NCBI GenBank assembly: GCA_023255355.1 | Contig: JALRIU010000242.1 | Span: 1 to 14,035 of the forward strand | Reading direction: 5' to 3' | DNA from: Pseudomonadales bacterium | Lineage (GTDB): Bacteria; Pseudomonadota; Gammaproteobacteria; Pseudomonadales; JAHEIH01 | Length of the DNA stretch: 14,035 nt | Shown: piece by piece, positions 7,000-13,944 of the stretch | Layout of the letters: each line of letters opens with the position of its first letter | Numbering within the stretch: the stretch's first letter is position 1 | Notes under the pieces: generated by a model | What the model saw: only the letters and a program-made list of their open reading frames with translations | What the model was told of the DNA's origin: nothing | The model's database searches: none | Program-made: the position numbers and the translations under genes

Positions 7000-7910
7000 G
7001 ATGCTTCTCTAGCTTTGTGCCATGCGATGTGATCAGCGCAATTTCTTAGGTACCAATCAGCAATTTCATCACCAGTGGCGATCCAAACTTTGTCATGTTC
7101 TTTGATGTACTCTAACAGCCGTGCGAGATGTCCTATTCGATGTGGTTGGCCCATCATGTACGGATGCAAAGCAAGGCATAAAACTTGCCCACCTTCGTCG
7201 TACAAAGTATCGAACGCGTCTTTAGCAAATGTGTAATAATCCAACGCCTCAAATTGCTGGCGATGTAAGATTGAGTCATTGTAATCCATTGAATATGGAA
7301 TTGTGATCAAAGAACCCGTTCGGACCCTTAGGGGGAGAGGCTGATCATCATGGTGCCAATCGCAGTAGTAGGTTATTTTGGCTTCAGCGATCAGATCAGG
7401 CGTATTAAGCGTGTAAGATGCCGCTGGTGAGAACCAGCCGCGTAGTGTTTTACCGGTGAGTTCACCGTATAAAGTGACGGCCTCCTCAATTTCCGCTCTT
7501 TCCTCATGTTCTGACATGTCCCAATGGTACCTAGTATTATACATCCCATGGCACATGATCGACCAGTTTCGTGCTTCCATGGCCTTAAAAATTTCAGGAT
7601 AATGGACCCAATTTGCCATTGATAATGAGACTGTTGCGCGTATTTCAAAACGGTCAAAAAGGTCAAACATGCGCCAAATTCCGACCCGATTTCCGTAGTC
7701 TCTTGTGCCATACCCAATTATGTCGGGGTGCTTCATTCGTGGCCATGGATCGCGCTTTTTGGATGGTCGCGGCAAGAATTCATAGTGCTCAACATTTGGC
7801 ACTACCCAGATTGCAATTTTTGCATCATTTGGCCACCTAAGTTGTGGCCTTTCTGATATTGGAGAAAAAGGAGCTCTGTCTGCAGGATCGAAGTTGAACT
7901 CATTCAACAT
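6996..7910 (-). CDS. Polysaccharide-deacetylase fold protein, PuuE allantoinase-like (first of a sister pair)
   Basis: A 304-residue protein of the same PuuE-like branch and the first gene of the five-gene operon. Visible blocks are RPQLRWP at 21-27, Glu41 in NVEHYE, YGNRVGIWR at 72-80, CHGMYNTRYH at 120-129 with His121 and His129, GWFSPA at 158-163, CDWHHDDQP at 183-191 and LALHPYMMGQPHR at 246-258. It keeps a second histidine that its sister lacks, suggesting that this copy is the more active one. ATG 7910 has GGGAG (7918-7922) 7 bases upstream, and TATAAT lies at 7940-7935 on this strand. No secretion signal is present. The stop overlaps the next start by 4 bases, fitting a mixed complex. 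A cyclic amide or ureide hydrolase is likely; the substrate is unknown. Confidence 0.88.
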   Translation of the reverse strand: MLNEFNFDPADRAPFSPISERPQLRWPNDAKIAIWVVPNVEHYEFLPRPSKKRDPWPRMKHPDIIGYGTRDYGNRVGIWRMFDLFDRFEIRATVSLSMANWVHYPEIFKAMEARNWSIMCHGMYNTRYHWDMSEHEERAEIEEAVTLYGELTGKTLRGWFSPAASYTLNTPDLIAEAKITYYCDWHHDDQPLPLRVRTGSLITIPYSMDYNDSILHRQQFEALDYYTFAKDAFDTLYDEGGQVLCLALHPYMMGQPHRIGHLARLLEYIKEHDKVWIATGDEIADWYLRNCADHIAWHKAREAS

Positions 7911-8112
7911 GCCTCTACTCCCAAATCAAAATTGATTATAGTTGACGCTAATTGGTATTCACTGTCAAACAATCTAATCAATATTTCGCTGCATCAAACG
8001 CCAACAAAAAAGGTAGAATATTAGGGTGGCGACACAATAATAACTCCATGAGGATGATATCGAAAATCTAGATTTCACTGGTCGCTATGGGAAGTGGATT
8101 GTACTAGCCGGG
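7911..8112. promoter_or_regulatory. Divergent promoter region between deacetylase operon and MFS gene
   Basis: About 200 bases between the minus-strand operon and the plus-strand transporter. On the minus strand TATAAT at 7940-7935 is a perfect -10 box placed 25 bases before the ATG at 7910; TTGACA at 7968-7963 is 22 bases further upstream, too far for a standard pair. The dyad at 7940-7968 overlaps both. Bases 8044-8112 probably code for the transporter N-terminus (see that gene). No separate small gene is convincing. Confidence 0.5.
7940..7968. promoter_or_regulatory. Candidate operator: AGTTGACG-N15-TGTCAA (copy 2)
   Basis: TTGAC at 7942-7946 and GTCAA at 7964-7968 form an inverted repeat with a 17-base spacer, identical in arms and spacing to 2839-2865. 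Over 29 aligned bases I count 18 matches between the two copies. It is centred about 45 bases before the start at 7910 and abuts the -10 box, a position suited to a repressor. Regulator unknown. Confidence 0.42.
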
Positions 8113-9276
8113 GTGTGGCTGATTTACTTTTGCTTTGGCATTAATATCGCCTCAATGGCCCCGTTGATCGCTCCGATAAGCGAAGAGTTGGGGGTCGGCT
8201 TTTCAAGTATGGGGCTGATACTTGGGGCGTGGCCACTTACTTACATCATTGCTTCGATACCATCCGGGATTTTGCTTGATCGGTTTGGTGCCCGTAGGAT
8301 GCTTTTCGTGGCTGCTTTGATAATGGCGGCGTCGATGATTGCGCGTAGTGCTGCAGTTAATTCATTCCAAATGTTTTTCGCTGTTTCAATCTTGGGGTTT
8401 GGTGGACCACTAATTTCTGTCGGCGCCCCTAAGGTGATAGCTGGGTGTTTTAAGGGTCCATCGCGTGCAAGCGCGATGGGGGTATATGTAACTGGTCCAT
8501 ACCTTGGAGGACTGGTGTCTCTGTCTCTTATGAATAGTGTTGTTATGGTATTTGTGGATCAAAACTGGCGCGCTGCAATCTGCATTTTTGCTCTATTCAC
8601 GTTGATGAGTGGCATGCTTTGGTTAATCGCCACAAATATTAAAGGTGTAAAAGTAGCTGAAGATGCAGACGGTAAAAAATTTAATTTATTGGCATTCTTC
8701 GAATTGATCGGTTTACGTCCTGTTCAACTTATTTTGTTAATGAGCGTGGGAATATTCTTTATCAACCATTCATTGAACAATTGGCTGCCAGAAATTCTGG
8801 TCAGCCGTGGCCTTGATCGAGTTGCAGCGGGATATTGGGCGTCAATTCCGTCAATCATCGGGATCCTCGGTGCACTAATAATCCCTCGGTTAGCTGTTCC
8901 AAAGTATCGTTTGAGTGTGATGGCAGGTCTTTTTATTGCCACATTTACAGCCAGCCTGTTGTTGCAGACCGATGCTGGTCCCTTAATGTTTATGGGCCTG
9001 TGCATTCAAGGATTGGCTCGCGGATCTATGATGACCGTTGCGATACTCATACTTATGGAAACGCCAAAAGTGCCTGCTGACCGCCTTGGGTTGGCGGGAG
9101 GGTTGTTTTTTACCGTTGCTGAAATTGGAGGTGTCTTGGGACCTGTCTCATTCGGTATATTGTCCGATTTGACCGGCTCCTTTGCCCCTTCACTCGCATT
9201 AGTGACCACGATAAGCGCAACGCTAATAGTCGTCTTGATCGCATTGCATCATGTTACACCTAAACAATATCAGTAA
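8113..9276 (+). CDS. Major facilitator superfamily transporter, start uncertain
   Basis: An inner-membrane carrier of the major facilitator superfamily with about 12 hydrophobic segments. The loop between segments 2 and 3 shows motif A (GILLDRFGARR, residues 52-62 from this start). The overall style resembles the CynX/NimT-like anion branch, but the substrate is not readable. GTG 8113 has no ribosome site at proper distance and cuts into the first membrane segment. The frame stays open back to a stop at 8041-8043 and encodes a protein-like stretch, EDDIENLDFTGRYGKWIVLAG (about 8050-8112), but contains no ATG, GTG or TTG there. Either a rare start (ATC 8059 follows AGGATGAT) is used or a single-base error separates it from ATG 8048. 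It is divergent from the deacetylase operon and likely imports the same compound class. Confidence 0.85.
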   Translation: MWLIYFCFGINIASMAPLIAPISEELGVGFSSMGLILGAWPLTYIIASIPSGILLDRFGARRMLFVAALIMAASMIARSAAVNSFQMFFAVSILGFGGPLISVGAPKVIAGCFKGPSRASAMGVYVTGPYLGGLVSLSLMNSVVMVFVDQNWRAAICIFALFTLMSGMLWLIATNIKGVKVAEDADGKKFNLLAFFELIGLRPVQLILLMSVGIFFINHSLNNWLPEILVSRGLDRVAAGYWASIPSIIGILGALIIPRLAVPKYRLSVMAGLFIATFTASLLLQTDAGPLMFMGLCIQGLARGSMMTVAILILMETPKVPADRLGLAGGLFFTVAEIGGVLGPVSFGILSDLTGSFAPSLALVTTISATLIVVLIALHHVTPKQYQ

Positions 9277-9399
9277 TGACCTCCTATGTGAGAGCTGGTA
9301 GGCATTAAATTTTTTTTTTAGGTCGCTTCAGCAAGCTATTAAGCCAGTACAGGCAATGGATTTCGATCTTGAGAGTCTATTGACAACTCCGCAGTGCGC

Positions 9400-9417
9400 T
9401 ACACACTGTAGTGTGTA
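9400..9417. promoter_or_regulatory. 18-bp palindrome, candidate operator of the TRAP operon
   Basis: TACACACT and AGTGTGTA are perfect 8-base inverted arms separated by GT. The palindrome lies 14 bases after a TTGACA box, where a -10 box would be expected, so a bound repressor would block the promoter. A dimeric repressor of the GntR or LacI type would suit the shape; that identity is a guess. Confidence 0.45.
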
Positions 9418-9498
9418 TTAAATGGGCTTAGTCGTTGGATCCTACTGATCGGATTTCTTATGAAAAAGCATCCAACCATTTGATGACTGAAAGTTAAC

Positions 9499-9552
9499 GC
9501 GGAGAAGTCCGCAAAAGGTAAACGAAACAAAAGCTTGGCTGTAAAAGCCAGG
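9499..9552 (+). other. Two small hairpins in the dctP leader
   Basis: GCGGA/TCCGC (9499-9512) folds over a GAAG tetraloop, and CTTGGCT/AGCCAGG (9534-9552) over a five-base loop with one G-U pair. They precede the ribosome site GGGAGAAG (9560-9567) of the binding-protein gene. They may stabilise the abundant message or shape translation. No known riboswitch consensus is recognised. Confidence 0.3.
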
Positions 9553-9574
9553 ATAATCAGGGAGAAGTTTTGTC

Positions 9575-10582
9575 ATGAATATGATCAAGCTTATAGGTGC
9601 TGCGGCACTTACATCGGTTGTTTCGACAAGTGCGTTTGCAGACGTCACTTTGCGTTGGGGCCACTATTTGGGAGATTCCCCCTTCTTGCAGGCGGAAAAG
9701 GATTTCGCTGCTGCAGTGACAGAACGCACTGAAGGGCGTGTAAATATTGAAGTTACTTATGCGGGTGGCCTTGGCGGCGGTGCTGAGTTACTAACATTGG
9801 CTGGAAGAGGCGCAATTGATATGGCTTCAGTTGTCCCCGGCTACTATCCTGATCAACTTCTTTTCTGGAAAACCTACCAGCTGCCGTTTACGTGGGGATC
9901 GCCCCGTCAGGTGATGGAAATTGCAGCTTCTGCATATGAGGCACTTCCGCAGTTTAGAGCGGAGCTAGACAGTTTCGGCGTGACATTCCTCTTCCAACAG
10001 CCCCTAGGTTCATACTACATGACCGGCCCAGATGCTAACTGTGACAACGTAGCGGGCCTAGAAGGCAAGAAGATCCGCTCATTTGGCTCGGACATTCCGT
10101 TGGCTCATGAAGCTATCGGCGCTGTTCCCGTGAGCATCGGTGTTGGTGATATTTATGAGGCATTGCAGCGTGGATCGCTCGACTATTCGTTCATCAACCG
10201 AGGCAATATCCTAGCTAATCGTCTCTACGAACCTGGAACATATAGCTGTGGGCCAGTCATGTCGATCTCAGGGCACTTGATTGTAATCAACAGTGACAAG
10301 TGGGCTGAAATTTCTTCGGAAGACCAGGCTATAATGCTGGAAGAGGCTCGGATAGCGGGTTCAAATTATATTGATAATATCGAAGCAGCTGAAGCCGCTG
10401 CAGGCGAACAAATTGAAGCGAATGGCGGTGTGATTGTCCCATTCCCTGCTGATGAGTTCGCGGCATGGCAAGCGGCTGCACCTAATTTCCTTAACCGTTG
10501 GGCCGAAGACATGGCATCTCGTGGCCAGGGCGATGCTGCCGCGGAAGTCGTTGCCTACTTCAACGAACAAATCGGTGGGTAA
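9575..10582 (+). CDS. dctP: TRAP transporter substrate-binding protein, DctP family
   Basis: The periplasmic solute receptor of a tripartite ATP-independent transporter, which captures a carboxylate and hands it to the membrane subunits encoded downstream. Residues 1-22 form a classical signal peptide (MNMIK, then a hydrophobic run, cleavage likely after AFA). Arg168 in the GKKIRSF block sits where the family's conserved arginine forms a salt bridge with the substrate carboxylate, so an organic acid ligand is expected. Cys156 and Cys225 are the only pair in the mature protein and could form a disulfide. At 335 residues the length is normal. A strong ribosome site, GGGAGAAG at 9560-9567, supports the ATG at 9575. 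A stable hairpin after the stop probably lets this subunit be made in excess over the membrane parts. Confidence 0.95.
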   Translation: MNMIKLIGAAALTSVVSTSAFADVTLRWGHYLGDSPFLQAEKDFAAAVTERTEGRVNIEVTYAGGLGGGAELLTLAGRGAIDMASVVPGYYPDQLLFWKTYQLPFTWGSPRQVMEIAASAYEALPQFRAELDSFGVTFLFQQPLGSYYMTGPDANCDNVAGLEGKKIRSFGSDIPLAHEAIGAVPVSIGVGDIYEALQRGSLDYSFINRGNILANRLYEPGTYSCGPVMSISGHLIVINSDKWAEISSEDQAIMLEEARIAGSNYIDNIEAAEAAAGEQIEANGGVIVPFPADEFAAWQAAAPNFLNRWAEDMASRGQGDAAAEVVAYFNEQIGG

Positions 10583-10597
10583 TACCTATCAAACGTT

Positions 10598-10627
10598 GGT
10601 TATGGCGGACTTCTTTTCGCCATAACC
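10598..10627 (+). promoter_or_regulatory. 10-bp hairpin between dctP and dctQ
   Basis: GGTTATGGCG (10598-10607) and CGCCATAACC (10618-10627) are perfect inverted arms around a 10-base loop in the 72-base gap between the receptor and small-permease genes. No T-run follows, so it is not a full intrinsic terminator. Such structures in transporter operons often protect the upstream message from 3' decay, giving more receptor than membrane protein. Confidence 0.7.
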
Positions 10628-10654
10628 TGAACATCGTAAGCGTGGAAAATTTGA

Positions 10655-11170
10655 TTGAAACTTCTTTTGAAAATTTCTGAACGCCTAGCACTGATAGTTC
10701 TGCTGATAGGCGGAGTCGGCATGATTATGTCGACTTTTTTAGGTGTAGCAGATGTGGTGGGCACACAAGTGTTGAACGTGCCAGTCCCTGGTCCCAGAGA
10801 GCTAACTGAAAGCACCATGGTGTTGATAGTATTTGGTGCTTTGACGTTTGCGCAGATCCGCCGTGCTCACATTCGAGTAGAGATAGCTTACCTCGCAGTC
10901 GGTCCTCGATTTCGTGCAGTGATGGATGTTGTGACTGACGTTGCAGCGATAATTTTTTTCTCGCTTATAGCTTGGCAGGGCCTTTTAGAGGCGCAATACT
11001 CCATAAAGATTGGTGAAGCCACTTCTGGTTTGATCCGTTTCCCACTATGGCCTGCAAGATTCACGCTGGTTGCTGGCGCATCCTTAATAATTTTGAGGCT
11101 TGTCTTGGACTTAATTATCGATTGCGGACGAGTTAGATCTGGTGAGCCACAGCCTGCACCCTCGATCTGA
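10655..11170 (+). CDS. dctQ: TRAP transporter small permease, DctQ family
   Basis: The small membrane subunit (171 residues) of the TRAP transporter, with four hydrophobic segments at roughly residues 11-35, 53-70, 88-112 and 128-152. The loop PVPGPRELTES after the first segment and the RRAHIRVE motif after the second are typical of DctQ. The only acceptable start is TTG 10655: a TGA lies directly before it in frame, no ATG occurs before residue 23, and GGAA at 10644-10647 is 7 bases upstream. A weak start combined with the hairpin before it fits low production relative to the receptor. The tail after residue 155 is charged and cytoplasmic. It is followed 38 bases later by the large subunit gene. 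Confidence 0.9.
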   Translation: MKLLLKISERLALIVLLIGGVGMIMSTFLGVADVVGTQVLNVPVPGPRELTESTMVLIVFGALTFAQIRRAHIRVEIAYLAVGPRFRAVMDVVTDVAAIIFFSLIAWQGLLEAQYSIKIGEATSGLIRFPLWPARFTLVAGASLIILRLVLDLIIDCGRVRSGEPQPAPSI

Positions 11171-11208
11171 CGCAAATCAGTAACAATGTAGATAAGGCAA
11201 GTATAATA

Positions 11209-12519
11209 ATGTTAGACACAGGCACCACCGGAATTATCGTCGGTATCTTGCTATTTTTTATGCTTACCTTCGGCGTTCATATCGGCGTAGCCCTTGGGCT
11301 TTCTGGTGTGGTTGGAATATTCCTCGCAATAAACCCTCAGGCGTCTTTTGCTCAAGTTGCCACAATACCATTTTCTACCACTAATTCTTTTACTCTAGCG
11401 GTTATCCCTCTGTTTATCTTGATGGGAGCGCTTGCAAGCCAAGCCGGACTTACTACTGATCTATATCGTGCTGCTTACAGATGGCTCGGCCGAATTTCAG
11501 GTGGTTTGGCGATGGCTACAACACTCGCGTCGGCGATATTTGGAGCTGCTTGTGGTTCAACTATTGTGAATGCAGCTGTTTTCACAAAAATGGCGATGCC
11601 CGAAATGACCAGATTTGGTTATGATAAGCGTATATCTGCCGGTTGTATTGCAGCATCAGGAACCCTAGCCTCACTGATCCCTCCATCAGTTTTGATGATT
11701 GTTTATGCTGTTATTACAGAGCAGTCAGTTGCTCGACTGTTGATTGCCGGCTTAATACCGGGGATCTTATCAGCAGCCATTTACATGCTCGGGATTTATT
11801 TCATTGCCCGGCTTTACCCAAAGTTATGTCCAATCCCGGATGAGCGTTTCACATTAAGAGAGAAAATAAGCTCATTGAAGGGTGTGTGGGGCATAATGGC
11901 CTTATTCACATTGGTAATTGGTGGAATTTACCTTGGGTTTTTTGTACCGACCTACGCGGGTGCTGTAGGAGCATTTGGTGCCTTTATGATTGTTTTACTA
12001 AAAGGCCGAATGAATAGCCGAGCCTTGATTGAAACATTTAAAGACGCTGGAATTACCACATCAACTATTTTTATAGTGGTAATTGGTGGAATTATATTTG
12101 CTAGGTTTTTAACCTACACAGGGTTAGTCCGTGATGTGTCCGACTGGATGCTTGCAATGGAACTGGCTCCTCTCACATATCTGCTGGCTTTTGCAGGATT
12201 ATATCTCATTTTGGGAATGCTTATTGATCCCATTGCAATCATGGTTATGACCCTTCCAATTATGTTTCCGGTCATGACGAGCGTGGGTTATGATCCAATT
12301 TGGCTGGGTGTAATTTCTATTAAATTGGCTGAAATAAGCCTGATTACCCCACCAGTTGGTTTAAATGCGTATGTTGTACGAAGTTCGTCGCCGGTACCTT
12401 TGACACTCGAGCAAGTTTTTGCAGGTATCACGCCCTTCCTGGTAATGGACGTGTTAACTCTTGCGCTGTTAATAGCATTTCCATCGATAGTAACGTTTTT
12501 GCCAAATCTGATGAATTGA
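11209..12519 (+). CDS. dctM: TRAP transporter large permease, DctM family
   Basis: The 436-residue channel-forming subunit that drives uptake with a sodium gradient. It has about a dozen hydrophobic segments and the family blocks IPLFILMGALASQAG (from residue 66), ASAIFGAACGSTIVNAAVFTKMAMPEM with its conserved small residues, ASGTLASLIPPSVLMIVYA and the C-terminal ITPPVGLNAYVV. These make the DctM assignment secure. The ATG at 11209 is preceded only by a weak AAGG. Its stop lies 54 bases from the stop of the convergent oxidoreductase gene. That gap holds only weak stems (for example ATTGC/GCAAT), so the operon's terminator is not obvious. Confidence 0.95.
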   Translation: MLDTGTTGIIVGILLFFMLTFGVHIGVALGLSGVVGIFLAINPQASFAQVATIPFSTTNSFTLAVIPLFILMGALASQAGLTTDLYRAAYRWLGRISGGLAMATTLASAIFGAACGSTIVNAAVFTKMAMPEMTRFGYDKRISAGCIAASGTLASLIPPSVLMIVYAVITEQSVARLLIAGLIPGILSAAIYMLGIYFIARLYPKLCPIPDERFTLREKISSLKGVWGIMALFTLVIGGIYLGFFVPTYAGAVGAFGAFMIVLLKGRMNSRALIETFKDAGITTSTIFIVVIGGIIFARFLTYTGLVRDVSDWMLAMELAPLTYLLAFAGLYLILGMLIDPIAIMVMTLPIMFPVMTSVGYDPIWLGVISIKLAEISLITPPVGLNAYVVRSSSPVPLTLEQVFAGITPFLVMDVLTLALLIAFPSIVTFLPNLMN

Positions 12520-12573
12520 TCAGCGCATCATAGCGTTGGTCAATGTGCGCCTGAAGCTATTGCGATTTAGCAA

Positions 12574-13944
12574 TTAACTTGCGGTAGTTTTGGACTTTCC
12601 TGCGATGAACCCCAACACGGAGGCTGAAAGTAAGCCATTGCCGGACAAATATCCACTATCACCTGCTCCAGATACGCCGCATGCTGCTCCGCCCGCGGCA
12701 TGTAGGTTTTGAAAGCATCCACCTGAGGTGTGACGCACCAATGCTGTTGCAGGGTCAACGTCTAATCCGCCCTGTGTATGGAATAGAGCACCGGTAACCT
12801 TAACAGCGTGAAAAGATGGCATAAGTTTCGCATTAGCCCATTCTCTTCCGAAGCGATCAGTGCCGCCATATGGGATGTCTAAAATGTTACTTTCTAGACT
12901 GCCGCTTGGTAGGTTGCATTTGGTTTCCAGTTCTTCAGTTGTGCTTGCGGAAACAATCGCACCTTGCGCTTCTGCGTCTTTAAAATCGGAAAATTGCCGA
13001 GCAATTTTTGCGATTTTACTGTCAAAAATAGTCCAAGCTATACCTTCGGGTTGGGATAGGACAGCGCGTGCTGCTTCAGAATACCCTTGCGCTTCATTCC
13101 AAAAACGCTGTCCAGAAATATTTACCTGAAACCCACCCTGCATAATTACTGCCCAGGTAATTAAAATGCCATGCGGAAAAGCAACGTTACCGTGACCTTG
13201 ATATGCTGATAAATGTTTTGTTGAGGCCCCTAATCCTTGCCCCCAAATCACTGCATCGCCCTGATTTCCGCTGTGACCAAACCACAAACCGCGATCTATT
13301 TCTGGCATGTGTTTAGACACCATCGTGCGATTTCCTCCGAAGCCGTTGCAAGCTAATATGACCCGGTCGGCTGAAACGGTTTCGAAAGTTCCATCTGGCA
13401 AACGTAAACGGGCACCAAAAACCGTTTTATCAAGAGCATATAGAGCGTCTGCGCGCCTTTGGCATATCAATGGGATCTCAAGTTGTTCTATGCGCGAGCG
13501 TAAGCTGTTGATTAGTTCTACACCTGACCGGCTGGGTAAGCCGTGCATTCGCCTTTCAGAGTGCCCAGGGTAGTCAAAGTCTTCCACCAATGAAAATGGC
13601 AAGTCATGTTGTTCAATCAGCCACTCAATGACCTTGGCTGATCCTTCTGAAAGCACACGTTCGAGTTCGAAATCGTTTTCCTGTTTCGCTTTTTTTCGAA
13701 TGTCATTTGCAAAAATTTCAGGATTGTCATTAATTCCCGCGTTTTTTTGGAGTTTTGTTCCTGCGGCGGGTATCAAGCCTGCGCTTAGGGCAGTAGATCC
13801 TGATGGCACTGGATCGGCCTCGATTATCAGTACGTCCTGGCCCGCTTCATATGCAGAAAGTGCAGCAATCATGCCGCAAGCTCCCGCTCCGATTATCAAC
13901 GTTTCTATATGTATATCGTAGTTATCCAGAGGCGCTTCAATCAC
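12574..13944 (-). CDS. FAD-dependent oxidoreductase, fumarate reductase/succinate dehydrogenase flavoprotein family
   Basis: A 456-residue soluble flavoprotein of the FAD-binding-2 family (fumarate reductase flavoprotein, 3-ketosteroid dehydrogenase and TcuA-like tricarballylate dehydrogenase), which removes or adds hydrogen across a C-C bond next to a carboxyl or keto group. The nucleotide motif GAGACG is at 19-24, followed by the acidic end IIEAD at 40-44. ILACNGFGGN is at 196-205, GQRFWNE at 278-284, HTQGGLDVDP at 389-398 and the FAD-closing segment AGGAACGVSGAGDSGYLSG around 417-435. I chose GTG 13944: it overlaps the stop of the upstream gene (GTGATTGA) and has AGGA 8 bases before it. 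An ATG at 14004 in frame would add a 20-residue, basic, non-homologous tail that merely reads through the upstream gene. The TRAP neighbour suggests an organic-acid substrate. Confidence 0.88.
   Translation of the reverse strand: MIEAPLDNYDIHIETLIIGAGACGMIAALSAYEAGQDVLIIEADPVPSGSTALSAGLIPAAGTKLQKNAGINDNPEIFANDIRKKAKQENDFELERVLSEGSAKVIEWLIEQHDLPFSLVEDFDYPGHSERRMHGLPSRSGVELINSLRSRIEQLEIPLICQRRADALYALDKTVFGARLRLPDGTFETVSADRVILACNGFGGNRTMVSKHMPEIDRGLWFGHSGNQGDAVIWGQGLGASTKHLSAYQGHGNVAFPHGILITWAVIMQGGFQVNISGQRFWNEAQGYSEAARAVLSQPEGIAWTIFDSKIAKIARQFSDFKDAEAQGAIVSASTTEELETKCNLPSGSLESNILDIPYGGTDRFGREWANAKLMPSFHAVKVTGALFHTQGGLDVDPATALVRHTSGGCFQNLHAAGGAACGVSGAGDSGYLSGNGLLSASVLGFIAGKSKTTAS

Larger units (their letters stand above)
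9277..9574. promoter_or_regulatory. TRAP operon leader and promoter region
   Basis: A 298-base gene-free stretch between the MFS gene and the TRAP operon. It starts with a ten-T run at 9310-9319 preceded only by a weak CCTAT/GTAGG stem (9283-9302), so termination here is doubtful. Further on are a -35-like TTGACA at 9380-9385, a perfect palindrome at 9400-9417, and two small hairpins at 9499-9512 and 9534-9552 just before the ribosome site. I see no open frame with coding character. Confidence 0.55.

Noticed and set aside
9283..9319. Possible intrinsic terminator after the MFS gene (ten T run)
   Set aside because: The only stem before the T run is five pairs with a wobble and lies seven bases away; too weak to call.
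12516..12573. TTGAT...GTCAA and ATTGC/GCAAT repeats between the convergent TRAP and oxidoreductase genes
   Set aside because: Short, imperfect stems without T runs; the first has an 18-base spacer and differs from the dyad shared by the two divergent promoters.
12860..13129. Plus-strand open frame inside the oxidoreductase gene
   Set aside because: It is antisense to a well-supported flavoprotein and has no ribosome site or recognisable protein pattern.
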